NCBI RefSeq assembly: GCF_008124785.1
Contig: NZ_VNHU01000002.1
Span: 543,205-607,204, forward strand
DNA: 64,000 bases
From: Aquimarina intermedia
GTDB lineage: Bacteria; Bacteroidota; Bacteroidia; Flavobacteriales; Flavobacteriaceae
Direction of reading: 5' to 3'
Shown: positions 24,689 to 34,031 of the stretch, one piece after another
How positions within the stretch are numbered: position 1 is the stretch's first letter
Layout of the letters: every line of letters starts with the position of its first letter
Program-made: the position numbers and the translations under genes
Notes under the pieces: model-generated
Told to the model about the DNA's origin: nothing
The model's input: only the letters and a program-made list of their open reading frames with translations
Databases searched by the model: none

Positions 24689-27600
24689 TTATTTTTTGAT
24701 AATCTTAAAACTTCTGTTTATAGATTGACCTTTTATCTTTACAAAATAGAATCCTGCAGGACGTGATCCGGCATTCCATTCTACTGAAGCATTCGCATCA
24801 ATATTGTCATTGGCAAACACGGTTCTTCCTGAAATGTCAAAAATTTCTAAAGAAACATTTTGTTTAGCTTTTAGTATTTTAAAATTAAAAACGAAACGAT
24901 CAGAAGATGGGTTTGGATATACTAAGGGTGTTATCTCGCTTCCAATAACAGCTAGTGTTTCAGGTGCAGCTTCTTGAGTTTCCGGAGTCGTAGCTGTTGA
25001 GGTAACAGAACCAAAAATCTGAAATATCTGATCTAAGGGTTCTCTTGCCAATGCGATGGATACTGGTGTCCAGTCCGTAGCTCCTGTGCCAAACAAATTA
25101 ATGCTGTCCTTAAATTGTGGCTCTAATCCAACTCCTCCTGCTTGTGAAGCCCAGAACCACTGCGTTTGATCGGGACTAAATGCTAGGTTCGTGTACACAG
25201 ACAACCAATAGGATCCGCTTTCCAGATTTACCTCTGCTGGTAATTGCAGTGTTAAATTAGTATCTGTAGCCTCTGACGTTGGTGTGATCTCGCCACTTTT
25301 ATAAACTTCTTCACCCGGTGCACCAGCATTGTCAGCATAGATTACAACTGTTGCACTCGTAAGTAAAGGAGCGTTATTTCCGCTACCGAAAGCAAGTATC
25401 TTTTCGATGTTCCAAACGTATCCATCAGGAACATTAAAGTCATCTGCAGATTGTGCCAGCCCTCCAAAATCTGTAAAAAACTGAGAGGGCAAAGAAGAAA
25501 CGGCCGGTTCAATTTGTTCGTATATAGCCGGCTCAGTAATCGTAACCGTAAATCCTTCAGACACTTGTTCATCACCAGAGGTTGCGATAAGACCAATTGC
25601 TGCCTTACCTAAACTATCAGGAACATATGTTAAGGTTAAAAGATCACCTTTCAAGACTGCAGTAACCAGTTCGGGGTTTGAATTTGTTACTTCGATTGAA
25701 ATTGAGTTTCCTGCTGTTTGTTCGAATAAACCTTCTATATTAATTTCGGTCGGTTCACTGTTCTCATCTATGATTAAATCATCAAGTAAATACGCAACAC
25801 TCAATTCTGACTCAGGCAGCGGATTAAATATCATTGGAAAACGTGCGCTGAACAATCCATTACCATGCGCTGCAACGGCTATAAATCCATCTTTCCTTAC
25901 TTTCACTTGATCGGTAACAGCGTTACCAATAGCAAAAGGTTCCTTGAACCATCGTGTACGCTCGCCATTAATTCTGTTTGCGTAATACAGACCAGTACTC
26001 GTAGCCGTGAATAATCGTTGAAAATTAGCTCCAAAGTATCCTGTACTGCTTCCAAAAAAGGCAGTGCTTCGTACAGAAGGTCCGTTACCCGAACCATCAG
26101 GATTTTCTTCTAAATTTCCACTAATGTTTGTCCAGGTTTCTCCTGCATCGTCTGTAAGGAATATACTCTGAATTCTATAATTGGAAAAAGTTACAATAAC
26201 ACGGTCCGTATTTGAAGGATCTACTGCAATATCATTCACAAAACCGGGAGGCAATCCTTTTCCTGTAGAAATATCGACAGGCTCCTGATCATCGACGTTT
26301 GCATTATCCAATCTGTAAATGTTACCCGCATTGGTACCGTAGTACAAGCGATTGGCAACCGGATACTTGGAAATAGCTAAGGCTGTTATTGAGGTTCCCG
26401 CCGGGGAATCAGTTTTTGGTAAATCAACCCAATTCACTGTTGCTAAAGCATTAGAAAACAAGGGTAATTCATCCAAATTGTTATTTCTCCAAATTCTGTT
26501 ACCAGCCGGTAAATACATTATATTATCATTATTTGGATCTAAGATAAATGGCGTGATAAATGACAAGTTGTTTGCACCTGCAGGTCGAACTCTGCTAAAA
26601 GAAACAAATGCACCTGCTTCATCAAAGTTAAATCTGTAGATATTTCCATTTTGTGAAGAAACATAACGCGTTAATCCACCATCGGCAATAGCATTATACG
26701 AACCATCACCACCAAAATCTTCTATCCAAGGTTCAACACTCGAGGTCGATGACGTAAACCACGTACCGTTATCCTGAAATCCTGCTAATAAATCATCAGA
26801 GTTAGCTTCTGGATCAAATGATACGGCGTATGGCTGCGTAGTTACATAACCATTATTAAGTGAGGTCCAGTCCACGGGTTCTGCTCCCGGATTTTCTGCA
26901 GTAATATCTTCAGTTACAAAAACACCTCCATCATTACCGGATAACGCTTTATTTGGATTCGAAGGATAAAATAACAATTCGTGTTGATCAGGATGTTGAT
27001 CGGTATATACACTCACATTATTTAGAGGTGAGTACCCCGCTATCCAGGATTCTTGTCCCGCAGGCGTGGTAAATCCTGTTTCTGAGCGATAAATGTTAGT
27101 TCCTCCGACAAAAACATAATTACAATTACCAGGATGTACCTTGACAATCATATTATAGCCTCCTTGTAAGTTCAAGTTTCCAACCGATCCGCCAATAGTA
27201 ACAGGTAAATTTGCCGTAAGATCAGTCCAGGCGGTCGCTGTACCCTCGTTGAGTGCATTGTATTTGTATAAAAATGCCGGCGTACCTCCCGCTACATTTT
27301 GCGAAAAGAAATAAACCATATTTTCGTGCATTGGATCGATTCCCATCACTGTTCTCCCTAAAGAGCCAACAATGGCTGGTGGTGTAATGGCGGTCCATGT
27401 ATTTCCATCAGTAGAGGTAAAAAATCCTGCATTAGGCACTCCGTTTGATGCAATGGTTGCATAAATTTTCCCTTCAGAAGTAATCGTAACTTCTGATGTA
27501 CTATCAAATCCTCCTTCAAGAACTTCTTCAAAAGAATTACCTTCATCCTGAGATCTAAAAATTCCATTGAATGTAGCAACGTATACATCTCCATTTGTTG

Positions 27601-28372
27601 GATTAACTGCAATAGAATTGATTAAATCAAAAGGAGCTATTGCGCGAATATCTCCGTCGTCTGTCGCACTCAATAATTTCCAGGTTCTTCCCCCATTTAC
27701 AGATTTATAGACCCCTGTCCCTGTATAAAAAGCTCCTCCTGCACTCGCAGAATTTCCAAAACGCTCTCCAGATCCGTAATACCAAACATTGTGCTTACCA
27801 GGCCTTGGATCTTGCACGATACACGTGATGCTTGGTGACTGACGCCTGGTAGTTACTTTTCTCCAGGTCTGACCAGAATTTTCTGAACGCCATAATCCTC
27901 CGGAAACTCCCCCTGCTAAAATAACATTATCGTTGGTGGCGTCAATTGCCAAAGCGCGTGTTCTACCCCCAACATTGTAAGGTCCTCTATTTTTCCAATA
28001 TGAGAATTGAATTCCTCTAGAAGATTTTGTAGCTGCAGATTTTTGCAGATCATCTCCTGCGGTAATTTTTTTCGAAAAATCAAGTTCCAAGCCTCTAATT
28101 TCTAGTGGAAGCTGTCCCGTGTACGGATCTTTTAGTCTATTGAACTCGTATTCCATACGCTCCAATGCCTTGTCCCCTACAGCTTTTGGAGCACCTTCAA
28201 TAGCTCCGGTAGAATTGTCGTACAGTTTTGACTGCTTATAAAGTTGATGACCCCGCGGTGTCGGTTGTGGATCCGCTTCTGTTTTTAATGTTTGTGCAGT
28301 TGTTGTATATCCTAACAACAATAATAAAAAGACACAAACATTGCTCTTTGTAGAGAGTAATGATAAATGCAT
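24689..28372 (-). CDS. T9SS type A sorting domain protein with VPS10/BNR-like beta-propeller
   Basis: A 1,227-residue exported protein. The signal peptide is MHLSLLSTKSNVCVFLLLLLGYTTTAQ. A large sortilin/BNR-like region (about 130-860) has repeats of the kind SENSGQTWRKV, SVNGGRTWKLL, SQDEGNSFEEV and TDDAGETWTNI. A further beta domain and jelly-roll-like segment follow. The last 80 residues are a type A C-terminal sorting domain (VYPNPSSDRFVFNF, IFDISGRTVF, GFYFVKIKG, SFKIIKK) that directs export and surface attachment by the type IX system. It is probably surface displayed; the ligand is unknown. A minus-strand -7 box lies just upstream and a terminator downstream, so it stands alone. Confidence 0.93.
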   Translation of the reverse strand: MHLSLLSTKSNVCVFLLLLLGYTTTAQTLKTEADPQPTPRGHQLYKQSKLYDNSTGAIEGAPKAVGDKALERMEYEFNRLKDPYTGQLPLEIRGLELDFSKKITAGDDLQKSAATKSSRGIQFSYWKNRGPYNVGGRTRALAIDATNDNVILAGGVSGGLWRSENSGQTWRKVTTRRQSPSITCIVQDPRPGKHNVWYYGSGERFGNSASAGGAFYTGTGVYKSVNGGRTWKLLSATDDGDIRAIAPFDLINSIAVNPTNGDVYVATFNGIFRSQDEGNSFEEVLEGGFDSTSEVTITSEGKIYATIASNGVPNAGFFTSTDGNTWTAITPPAIVGSLGRTVMGIDPMHENMVYFFSQNVAGGTPAFLYKYNALNEGTATAWTDLTANLPVTIGGSVGNLNLQGGYNMIVKVHPGNCNYVFVGGTNIYRSETGFTTPAGQESWIAGYSPLNNVSVYTDQHPDQHELLFYPSNPNKALSGNDGGVFVTEDITAENPGAEPVDWTSLNNGYVTTQPYAVSFDPEANSDDLLAGFQDNGTWFTSSTSSVEPWIEDFGGDGSYNAIADGGLTRYVSSQNGNIYRFNFDEAGAFVSFSRVRPAGANNLSFITPFILDPNNDNIMYLPAGNRIWRNNNLDELPLFSNALATVNWVDLPKTDSPAGTSITALAISKYPVANRLYYGTNAGNIYRLDNANVDDQEPVDISTGKGLPPGFVNDIAVDPSNTDRVIVTFSNYRIQSIFLTDDAGETWTNISGNLEENPDGSGNGPSVRSTAFFGSSTGYFGANFQRLFTATSTGLYYANRINGERTRWFKEPFAIGNAVTDQVKVRKDGFIAVAAHGNGLFSARFPMIFNPLPESELSVAYLLDDLIIDENSEPTEINIEGLFEQTAGNSISIEVTNSNPELVTAVLKGDLLTLTYVPDSLGKAAIGLIATSGDEQVSEGFTVTITEPAIYEQIEPAVSSLPSQFFTDFGGLAQSADDFNVPDGYVWNIEKILAFGSGNNAPLLTSATVVIYADNAGAPGEEVYKSGEITPTSEATDTNLTLQLPAEVNLESGSYWLSVYTNLAFSPDQTQWFWASQAGGVGLEPQFKDSINLFGTGATDWTPVSIALAREPLDQIFQIFGSVTSTATTPETQEAAPETLAVIGSEITPLVYPNPSSDRFVFNFKILKAKQNVSLEIFDISGRTVFANDNIDANASVEWNAGSRPAGFYFVKIKGQSINRSFKIIKK

Positions 28373-28684
28373 AGTTTAAGTTAATTTGTGTGAATTCTGC
28401 AAAACTAACTGATTTTTCTTAGTTTTTACTATTAAAATCCTTTAACTCTATTGAATTAAAAGCAACGATAAACTTCTTCACTTCATTTTATATATGAACT
28501 GCACTTGGTCTTAATCAAAACACTGATAATCAAAATTATACACTATAATTATTGACTATAACTCTTACGAAACTGGATATTTTTCTTATTAAACTACTAT
28601 TGTATTAGCACTTAACGAAATGTTAATTGCGGTAAAACCGTAATAAAAAAGCGGTCATTAGGGCAATAAAATAAACTTCGCTGA
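28373..28684. other. Non-coding gap upstream of the T9SS protein gene
   Basis: About 310 bases, very AT-rich, no coding potential. A minus-strand -7-like box (TAGTTTTG, at 28400-28407) is a candidate promoter for the T9SS gene. A small GCGGTAAAACCGT hairpin lies near 28630. Nothing else recognised. Confidence 0.5.
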
Positions 28685-29237
28685 AAAACATTGTCAATCA
28701 TCAACCATATTAATGAACAAATAGCTCACCTAGAAGCTCAGATGATAGATATCTTGATCGCATGATACAGCAAGTAGAAAGATTAGAATCCATTCCAGGT
28801 GTATCCAGACAGATTGCTACAGGGATTATCGCTGAAATCGGAGTAACTATGGAACATTTTCAAACCCACAAACATTTAGCATCTTGGGCAGGGGTTTGTC
28901 CTGGTATCAATGAAAGTGCAGGAAAGAAAATGTCTTCCCGAACAACAAGGGGAAACAAATACTTAAAGACTACCTTAATCGAAGCTGCATGGTCGGCTAC
29001 TCGATCAAAAACCAATCCATTACTTGCTATAAAGCAATCGCTGCCAGAAGAGGAAATAAAAAAGCAGCAGTAGCCATAGGGCATAAAATCTTGACAGCAG
29101 CCTACTTCGTTCTTAGGGATAAAGTTAATTATAAACCTCATACACAAAGCCTTGAAATTGCTGAAAAAAGAAAACAAGAAAGAATAAAAAGATTAGAAAA
29201 ACAGTTGAAAACCCTAAAGCAAACGTCTTTCAAATAA
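28685..29237 (+). pseudogene. IS110-family transposase remnant, 5'-truncated with two frameshifts
   Basis: The C-terminal Transposase_20 half of an IS110 transposase is spread over three frames. Frame A (to about 28744) encodes NHINEQIAHLEAQ. Frame B (about 28745-29010) encodes LESIPGVSRQIATGIIAEIG, HLASWAGVCPGINES and RGNKYLKTTLIEAAWSATR. Frame C (about 29010-29237) encodes YKAIAARRGNKKAAVAIGHKIL. Single-base losses near 28744 (ATG-GAT) and near 29005-29015 (an A run) explain the shifts. The RNase H-like DEDD N-terminal domain is absent. The element cannot be active alone and is a decayed fragment. Confidence 0.88.
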
Positions 29238-29391
29238 AAGGTCGAGGTTTTTTTGGTGGATCAATCCCCGGCATAAAAACTGACAACAGACGTAGTGTAC
29301 CAACAGTTGTTGCCATAGAGCACGTAGAAAAAATTACACTCAATTTGTTTTTACAATCTTATAAAATCAAAAATATGGAATAGACTTTCAG

Positions 29392-29430
29392 AAAAAAAAC
29401 CTGTAAAGTTTGACTTTACAGGTTTTTTTA
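29392..29430 (-). terminator. Terminator of the aldehyde dehydrogenase gene
   Basis: AACCTGTAAAG and CTTTACAGGTT flank TTTGA, with A and T runs at both ends; it can serve either direction but lies 35 bases after the minus-strand ALDH stop. Confidence 0.85.
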
Positions 29431-29464
29431 AAACTTTCCAGACATTACTGGCTCTCATTTATTA

Positions 29465-31018
29465 TTACAAGTCGAACTTGATACCTTGCGCTAGCGGTAA
29501 CTCGGTTGTATAATTTATGGTATTGGTTTGCCTTCTCATATATACCTTCCAAGCATCAGAACCGGATTCTCGTCCGCCACCGGTATCTTTTTCACCTCCA
29601 AATGCACCACCGATCTCAGCTCCTGAGGTTCCGATATTCACATTTGCTATTCCGCAATCAGATCCTGTATGAGACAGGAAACGCTCGGCTTCTCTAAGAT
29701 TATTGGTCATGATTGCAGAGGATAACCCTTGTGCAACTCCGTTCTGCACATCAATTGCGTTTTCTACATCACCTGAATACTTTAGTAAATATAATACAGG
29801 TGCAAATGTCTCGTGTTGTACGATTTCAAAAGAATTCTCGGCTTCAGCAATAGCTGGTTTCACATAGCAACCACTTTCATATCCTTCGCCAGAAAGCACG
29901 CCTCCTTCAACCACAATCTTACCACCTTCTTCAATAACTCTGGTCAATGCACTTTCATACCCTTTAACCGCATCTTTATCAATCAGCGGACCTACATGAT
30001 TGTTCTCGTCCAGTGGATTTCCTATACGCAATTGTTTGTATGCATCCACAACAGCATTCTTTACTTTATCGTAGATAGATTCGTGTATAATCAAACGACG
30101 TGTAGAGGTACAACGTTGACCGGCGGTACCCACAGCCCCAAACACAGCACCTATAACGGTCATCTTGATATCCGCATCAGGGGTTACAATTATTGCGTTA
30201 TTACCCCCCAACTCCAACAAGGATTTTCCTAATCGCTGTCCTACGGTGGCAGCTACAATCTTACCCATACGCGTTGATCCGGTTGCCGAGATTAATGGCA
30301 CTCTTTTATCAGTGGTCATAAATTCTCCCACCTGATAATCCCCATTAATCAAATTGGATATACCTTCTGGTAAGTTATTGTCTTTTAAAACTTTGGCAAT
30401 AATATTTTGACAAGCCACACCACATAAAGGTGTCTTTTCACTTGGTTTCCAAACACACACGTCCCCGCAAACCCAGGCCAAAGCGGTATTCCATGCCCAT
30501 ACTGCTACAGGAAAATTAAACGCAGAAATAACACCTACGATTCCCAGAGGATGGTACTGCTCATACATACGATGTCCAGGGCGCTCAGAATGCATAGTGA
30601 GTCCGTGCAGCTGCCTTGACAATCCTACTGCAAAATCACATATATCGATCATTTCCTGAACTTCACCCAATCCCTCTTGATAGGATTTTCCCATTTCATA
30701 AGAAACCAGTTTACCTAACGGTTCTTTTAATCGACGTAATTCTTCTCCAAACTGACGCACTATCTCTCCGCGTAAGGGAGCAGGCATTACGCGCCATTCT
30801 TTAAAAGCGCTGCTTGCCTTTGTAATAACACGCTCATAATCCTCTTTTGTGGTCGCGCTTACTTTTGCGATCAATTCACCATCAACCGGAGAGGTTGAAG
30901 AGAATTCTGATCCCGATGCGAACCATTCTGATCCTGTAGAAGTTCCTTTATTCGTAGCTGAAACTCCAAGTTGCTTTAATGCTTCCTGAATTCCAAAGTC
31001 TGTTGCTATCATTGTCAT
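29465..31018 (-). CDS. amaB: Aldehyde dehydrogenase, ALDH7/AmaB type (piperideine-6-carboxylate/alpha-aminoadipic semialdehyde)
   Basis: A 517-residue NAD-dependent dehydrogenase with catalytic C303 (GTAGQRCTSTRRL), general base E269 (LLELGGNN) and N168 (SAFNFP). The segments WKPSEKTPLC and the C-terminal GEKDTGGGRESGSDAWKVYMRR are typical of ALDH7 (antiquitin), which oxidises aminoadipic semialdehyde in lysine breakdown. Start is MTMIATDFG; the Met at position 3 is also possible. It lies 156 bases downstream of the 3-hydroxyanthranilate dioxygenase gene, so the two may share an operon. Lysine-related substrate is by family, not proven. Confidence 0.88.
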   Translation of the reverse strand: MTMIATDFGIQEALKQLGVSATNKGTSTGSEWFASGSEFSSTSPVDGELIAKVSATTKEDYERVITKASSAFKEWRVMPAPLRGEIVRQFGEELRRLKEPLGKLVSYEMGKSYQEGLGEVQEMIDICDFAVGLSRQLHGLTMHSERPGHRMYEQYHPLGIVGVISAFNFPVAVWAWNTALAWVCGDVCVWKPSEKTPLCGVACQNIIAKVLKDNNLPEGISNLINGDYQVGEFMTTDKRVPLISATGSTRMGKIVAATVGQRLGKSLLELGGNNAIIVTPDADIKMTVIGAVFGAVGTAGQRCTSTRRLIIHESIYDKVKNAVVDAYKQLRIGNPLDENNHVGPLIDKDAVKGYESALTRVIEEGGKIVVEGGVLSGEGYESGCYVKPAIAEAENSFEIVQHETFAPVLYLLKYSGDVENAIDVQNGVAQGLSSAIMTNNLREAERFLSHTGSDCGIANVNIGTSGAEIGGAFGGEKDTGGGRESGSDAWKVYMRRQTNTINYTTELPLAQGIKFDL

Positions 31019-31174
31019 GTTATGCGATTTTATGTAAAATGTAAATATAAGTCCTTAAAAACATAATTTAAAATCTGACTGATTTTGAATCAGTTTTTAA
31101 GTTATTTTTATCACAGGTTCTTGATAAATTGTCAAATTGATGTTTAACTGATCATAATTTATAAAATTTGATAG

Positions 31175-31714
31175 TTAGTGATGTGCTACAAAACGTTCGT
31201 CCACCGCCATGACGTTACCGCAATTATTGCATGTACGCAGCTCCTCGTTCTCATAGAAGTGCTTAAAATGCTTTAAAAAATCTGTCTCTATATCAGTAAG
31301 TTTAAAATACACTTCGTGAAGTTTATTATTACAGATATCGCAAAACCAAAGCAAGCCGTCTTTGGCATCTAAGTCCAAACGCTTCCGTTCGATCACTAAT
31401 CCTATAGAATTTTCGTGACGTACCGGTGAATGTGGTACTCCGGCGGGATGCAAGTACATATCTCCAGGTCCTAACTGCATTGTCTTTTTTACTCCTTCAT
31501 CCTGTACATGTACTTCAATAGTCCCTTCCAGCTGATAAAAAAGTTCTTCGGTTTCATTGTAGTGATAATCTTTACGTGCATTGGGTCCTCCAACAATCAT
31601 TACGATATAATCACCTGCATCCTTATATAGATTTTTGTTACCTACAGGAGGTTTTAACAGTGCTCTGTTTTCATCAATCCACTGTTTAAGATTAAAGGGT
31701 TTTTGAATTGCCAT
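31175..31714 (-). CDS. nbaC: 3-hydroxyanthranilate 3,4-dioxygenase
   Basis: A 179-residue cupin dioxygenase opening the ring of 3-hydroxyanthranilate in the kynurenine route of tryptophan degradation/NAD synthesis. Fe(II) ligands H51, E57 and H95 lie in DYHYNETEELFY and HPAGVPHSP. A rubredoxin-like second iron site is formed by C125, C128, C162 and C165, as in bacterial enzymes. Substrate-binding R47 and R99 are present. Other kynurenine genes are not in this window, so the pathway must be completed elsewhere or the gene works in a partial route. Confidence 0.94.
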   Translation of the reverse strand: MAIQKPFNLKQWIDENRALLKPPVGNKNLYKDAGDYIVMIVGGPNARKDYHYNETEELFYQLEGTIEVHVQDEGVKKTMQLGPGDMYLHPAGVPHSPVRHENSIGLVIERKRLDLDAKDGLLWFCDICNNKLHEVYFKLTDIETDFLKHFKHFYENEELRTCNNCGNVMAVDERFVAHH

Positions 31715-31840
31715 ATCTTGATTTTTGGTTGTATAAAATTACATATTCTTGAGAGGTTCTCAATATAAAGAAGATTTAAATTTTAAGGAATTAACGTATT
31801 ATTTTAAAAAGTAAAGAATGTTGAGATAACTCCCTTTAAA

Positions 31841-31887
31841 TTAAAAAAGAAATCGCTCTTACAAAACAAGTTTGCAGAGCGATTTCT
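31841..31887 (-). terminator. Terminator of the 310-residue lipoprotein gene
   Basis: AGAAATCGCTCT and AGAGCGATTTCT form a 12-base perfect stem with a 16-base loop; a T run follows on the minus strand. Confidence 0.85.
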
Positions 31888-31911
31888 AACTAAATAACCA
31901 ACCAAAAATTT

Positions 31912-32844
31912 TTATAAAACGGAGCTCTTTTTAAGAAACTCAGATTTTTTCATTCTTTTCTTATTATTCTGAAGTTTACTTTTGCCTTCAGTATTTTTAA
32001 ATTGAACATATCCCCTTCCTACAAAACGATACTCAGTACCCGAAGCGGGATGATATAATTGAATCTTGTTATCATTGATAACGGTTAATTCAAAGAATTC
32101 ATTGCCTAAATAATCGTAATCCAGTGTTAAAGTTTTCAGATAAAAATCATCTACTACATCATTGACCTCATAGTATCCCTCGTAATCATAATAGATTTCA
32201 CTACGAGGTGTCCCCGGTGCATCTTTTGAACTTCTAAAATTATCTCCCAACCCAAAGGGTAAGAACTGTACATAATTCTCTTCGTCAAATTCATTAATTG
32301 CCCCATACTGACTGGTAAAAACTTTTTCCCAAGTGCTATACTCATGCAAGAAATAATGAATATTATCATAGAAAACTTTTTCATAGTCAAAAGTACTTCG
32401 TTGATAGCCTTCTAAAAAATAGGAGGTGTTGGTAACGGCATCATAAATCTCAATTTCATTTCCTGATTTCTGAATAACTTCCAGATCATACACACCGTCC
32501 AGATCATGATCGATTTGCACCTCGGTACGGTATGTGGCATACAATCCTACATCAAGTCCGAAGCCTCCACCATTGTCTCCAATCCCAACTAAATTATTAT
32601 TGGCATAAAATGTTCCGTTTTTAAATGAAACAGTAAACGCTTTTTGAAGAAAAGGCACTTCCCCTTTTCCTTGGGTTCTTTCGATATCTACATACCATAT
32701 TTCATAAGACTGTAAAAATTCATCCAGATTAAAAACAGGTTGCGGCTCTTCGATATAGTTTTCTTCAACGACTACCTCAGCAACACATGCGTTAAATAGA
32801 AAGAGGCCAGATATTCCAGCAAAAAGTAATAGTAATGGTCTCAT
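31912..32844 (-). CDS. Flavobacterial lipoprotein, uncharacterised
   Basis: I use the ATG at 32842-32844, which yields a lipoprotein signal (MRPLLLLFAGISGLFLFNAC, lipidation at C20). The frame from 32892 adds 16 residues ahead of it. The 310-residue product has two similar halves, each with a Trp/Tyr-rich beta segment, for example SYEIWYVDIERTQGKGEVPF and TNTSYFLEGY versus GTEYRFVGRGY. This suggests an internally duplicated beta domain of about 130 residues. Homologues are sometimes mislabelled as nicotinate-nucleotide adenylyltransferase; no nucleotidyltransferase motif is present. Likely outer-membrane lipoprotein. Confidence 0.75.
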   Translation of the reverse strand: MRPLLLLFAGISGLFLFNACVAEVVVEENYIEEPQPVFNLDEFLQSYEIWYVDIERTQGKGEVPFLQKAFTVSFKNGTFYANNNLVGIGDNGGGFGLDVGLYATYRTEVQIDHDLDGVYDLEVIQKSGNEIEIYDAVTNTSYFLEGYQRSTFDYEKVFYDNIHYFLHEYSTWEKVFTSQYGAINEFDEENYVQFLPFGLGDNFRSSKDAPGTPRSEIYYDYEGYYEVNDVVDDFYLKTLTLDYDYLGNEFFELTVINDNKIQLYHPASGTEYRFVGRGYVQFKNTEGKSKLQNNKKRMKKSEFLKKSSVL

Positions 32845-32935
32845 AAGCTTATATTTTAAATTATAGCAAAGGAGAACCAAAAGATATGCCAAACTTTTAA
32901 CACTTTGTTAATCAAAGGTTTAATTTAATTTCTAT

Positions 32936-32966
32936 TTTGTTTATTTTTGGCGTTATAATAGATTTC
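32936..32966 (+). promoter_or_regulatory. gpsA promoter
   Basis: TTTG at 32936-32939, 19-base spacer, TAGATTTC at 32959-32966 (7 of 8 to TAnnTTTG). Confidence 0.55.
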
Positions 32967-33020
32967 GATCTAAAGTTTATTCATTAGGTTTGAAATCCAG
33001 AAAAGAAAAAAGAAAATCCA

Positions 33021-34016
33021 TTGAAAGATAAACCAAAATTTGCAGTCATAGGTGGGGGTAGTTGGGCTACAGCTATTGTCAAAATGTTAACGGAAAATGT
33101 TGAAGTTGTAGGATGGTATATGCGTAGCGTCTACGCAATCGAACATTTAAAACGACAACAACATAATCCAAGCTACTTAAGTTCGGTTGAATTTAAAAAT
33201 GAGCAGCTTAAACTTACTGATAATATTAATGAAGCTGTCGAAGAAGCTGATTATGTAATTTTTGCAATCCCATCAGCTTTTTTGCATACGGAATTAAAAA
33301 AACTAAATGTATCTCTTGAAAATAAAATTATCTTTTCAGCTATTAAAGGTATCGTTCCGGAAACCGGCCTGATCGTAGGTGAATATTTTAATGAAATTTA
33401 TGACATCCCTCTTGATAATATTGGGGTAATTACTGGTCCTTGTCACGCCGAAGAGGTCGCATTAGAGCGCCTATCTTATCTGACTATTGCATGTAATGAT
33501 GCAGAAAAGGCTAAAGTGGTTGCTGCACATTTAAGCAGTGAGTACATAAGTTGTAAAATTAGTGATGATATTATTGGTACCGAATATGCCGCGATGCTTA
33601 AGAATATTTATGCGATTGCTGCAGGAATTGCTCATGGTCTAGGATACGGGGATAACTTTCAAAGTGTCTTGATGAGTAATGCCATTCGTGAGATGAAGCG
33701 TTTTATCAAAAAGGTGCATAATATGAAGCGTAACATTAATAACTCCGCCTATTTGGGAGATCTTTTAGTAACCGGTTACTCTGTCTTTTCACGCAATAGA
33801 ATGTTTGGGAATATGATTGGTAAAGGATATACGGTAAAAAGCGCACAAATGGAAATGAGCATGGTTGCTGAAGGTTACTACGCTACAAAAAGCGCTTACG
33901 TAATAAATACAGATAAAGGAGCCAAAACTCCTATCATCGATGCTGTATATGCGATACTATATGATCATAAAGAGCCCAAAAAGATCTTTAAAAAATTAGC
34001 AGATCGACTGGACTAA
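33021..34016 (+). CDS. gpsA: NAD(P)H-dependent glycerol-3-phosphate dehydrogenase
   Basis: A 331-residue enzyme reducing dihydroxyacetone phosphate to sn-glycerol-3-phosphate, the backbone for phospholipids (it feeds PlsC in the same window). The Rossmann motif VIGGGSWATA is at about residues 8-17. The conserved GPCHAEEV and TEYAAMLKNIYAIAAGIAHG motifs contain the catalytic Lys residues. No ATG is available: an in-frame TGA lies at 32991-32993, so the TTG at 33021 is the only plausible start. The next gene begins 15 bases after the stop. Confidence 0.93.
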   Translation: MKDKPKFAVIGGGSWATAIVKMLTENVEVVGWYMRSVYAIEHLKRQQHNPSYLSSVEFKNEQLKLTDNINEAVEEADYVIFAIPSAFLHTELKKLNVSLENKIIFSAIKGIVPETGLIVGEYFNEIYDIPLDNIGVITGPCHAEEVALERLSYLTIACNDAEKAKVVAAHLSSEYISCKISDDIIGTEYAAMLKNIYAIAAGIAHGLGYGDNFQSVLMSNAIREMKRFIKKVHNMKRNINNSAYLGDLLVTGYSVFSRNRMFGNMIGKGYTVKSAQMEMSMVAEGYYATKSAYVINTDKGAKTPIIDAVYAILYDHKEPKKIFKKLADRLD

Positions 34017-34031
34017 CTAATTTTACAGAGT

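Noticed and set aside
28860..29177. Minus-strand frame of 105 residues opposite the IS110 remnant
   Set aside because: It is antisense to recognisable transposase sequence and has no independent support.
31912..32844. Nicotinate-nucleotide adenylyltransferase label
   Set aside because: No HxGH or other nucleotidyltransferase motif; it is a beta-rich lipoprotein.
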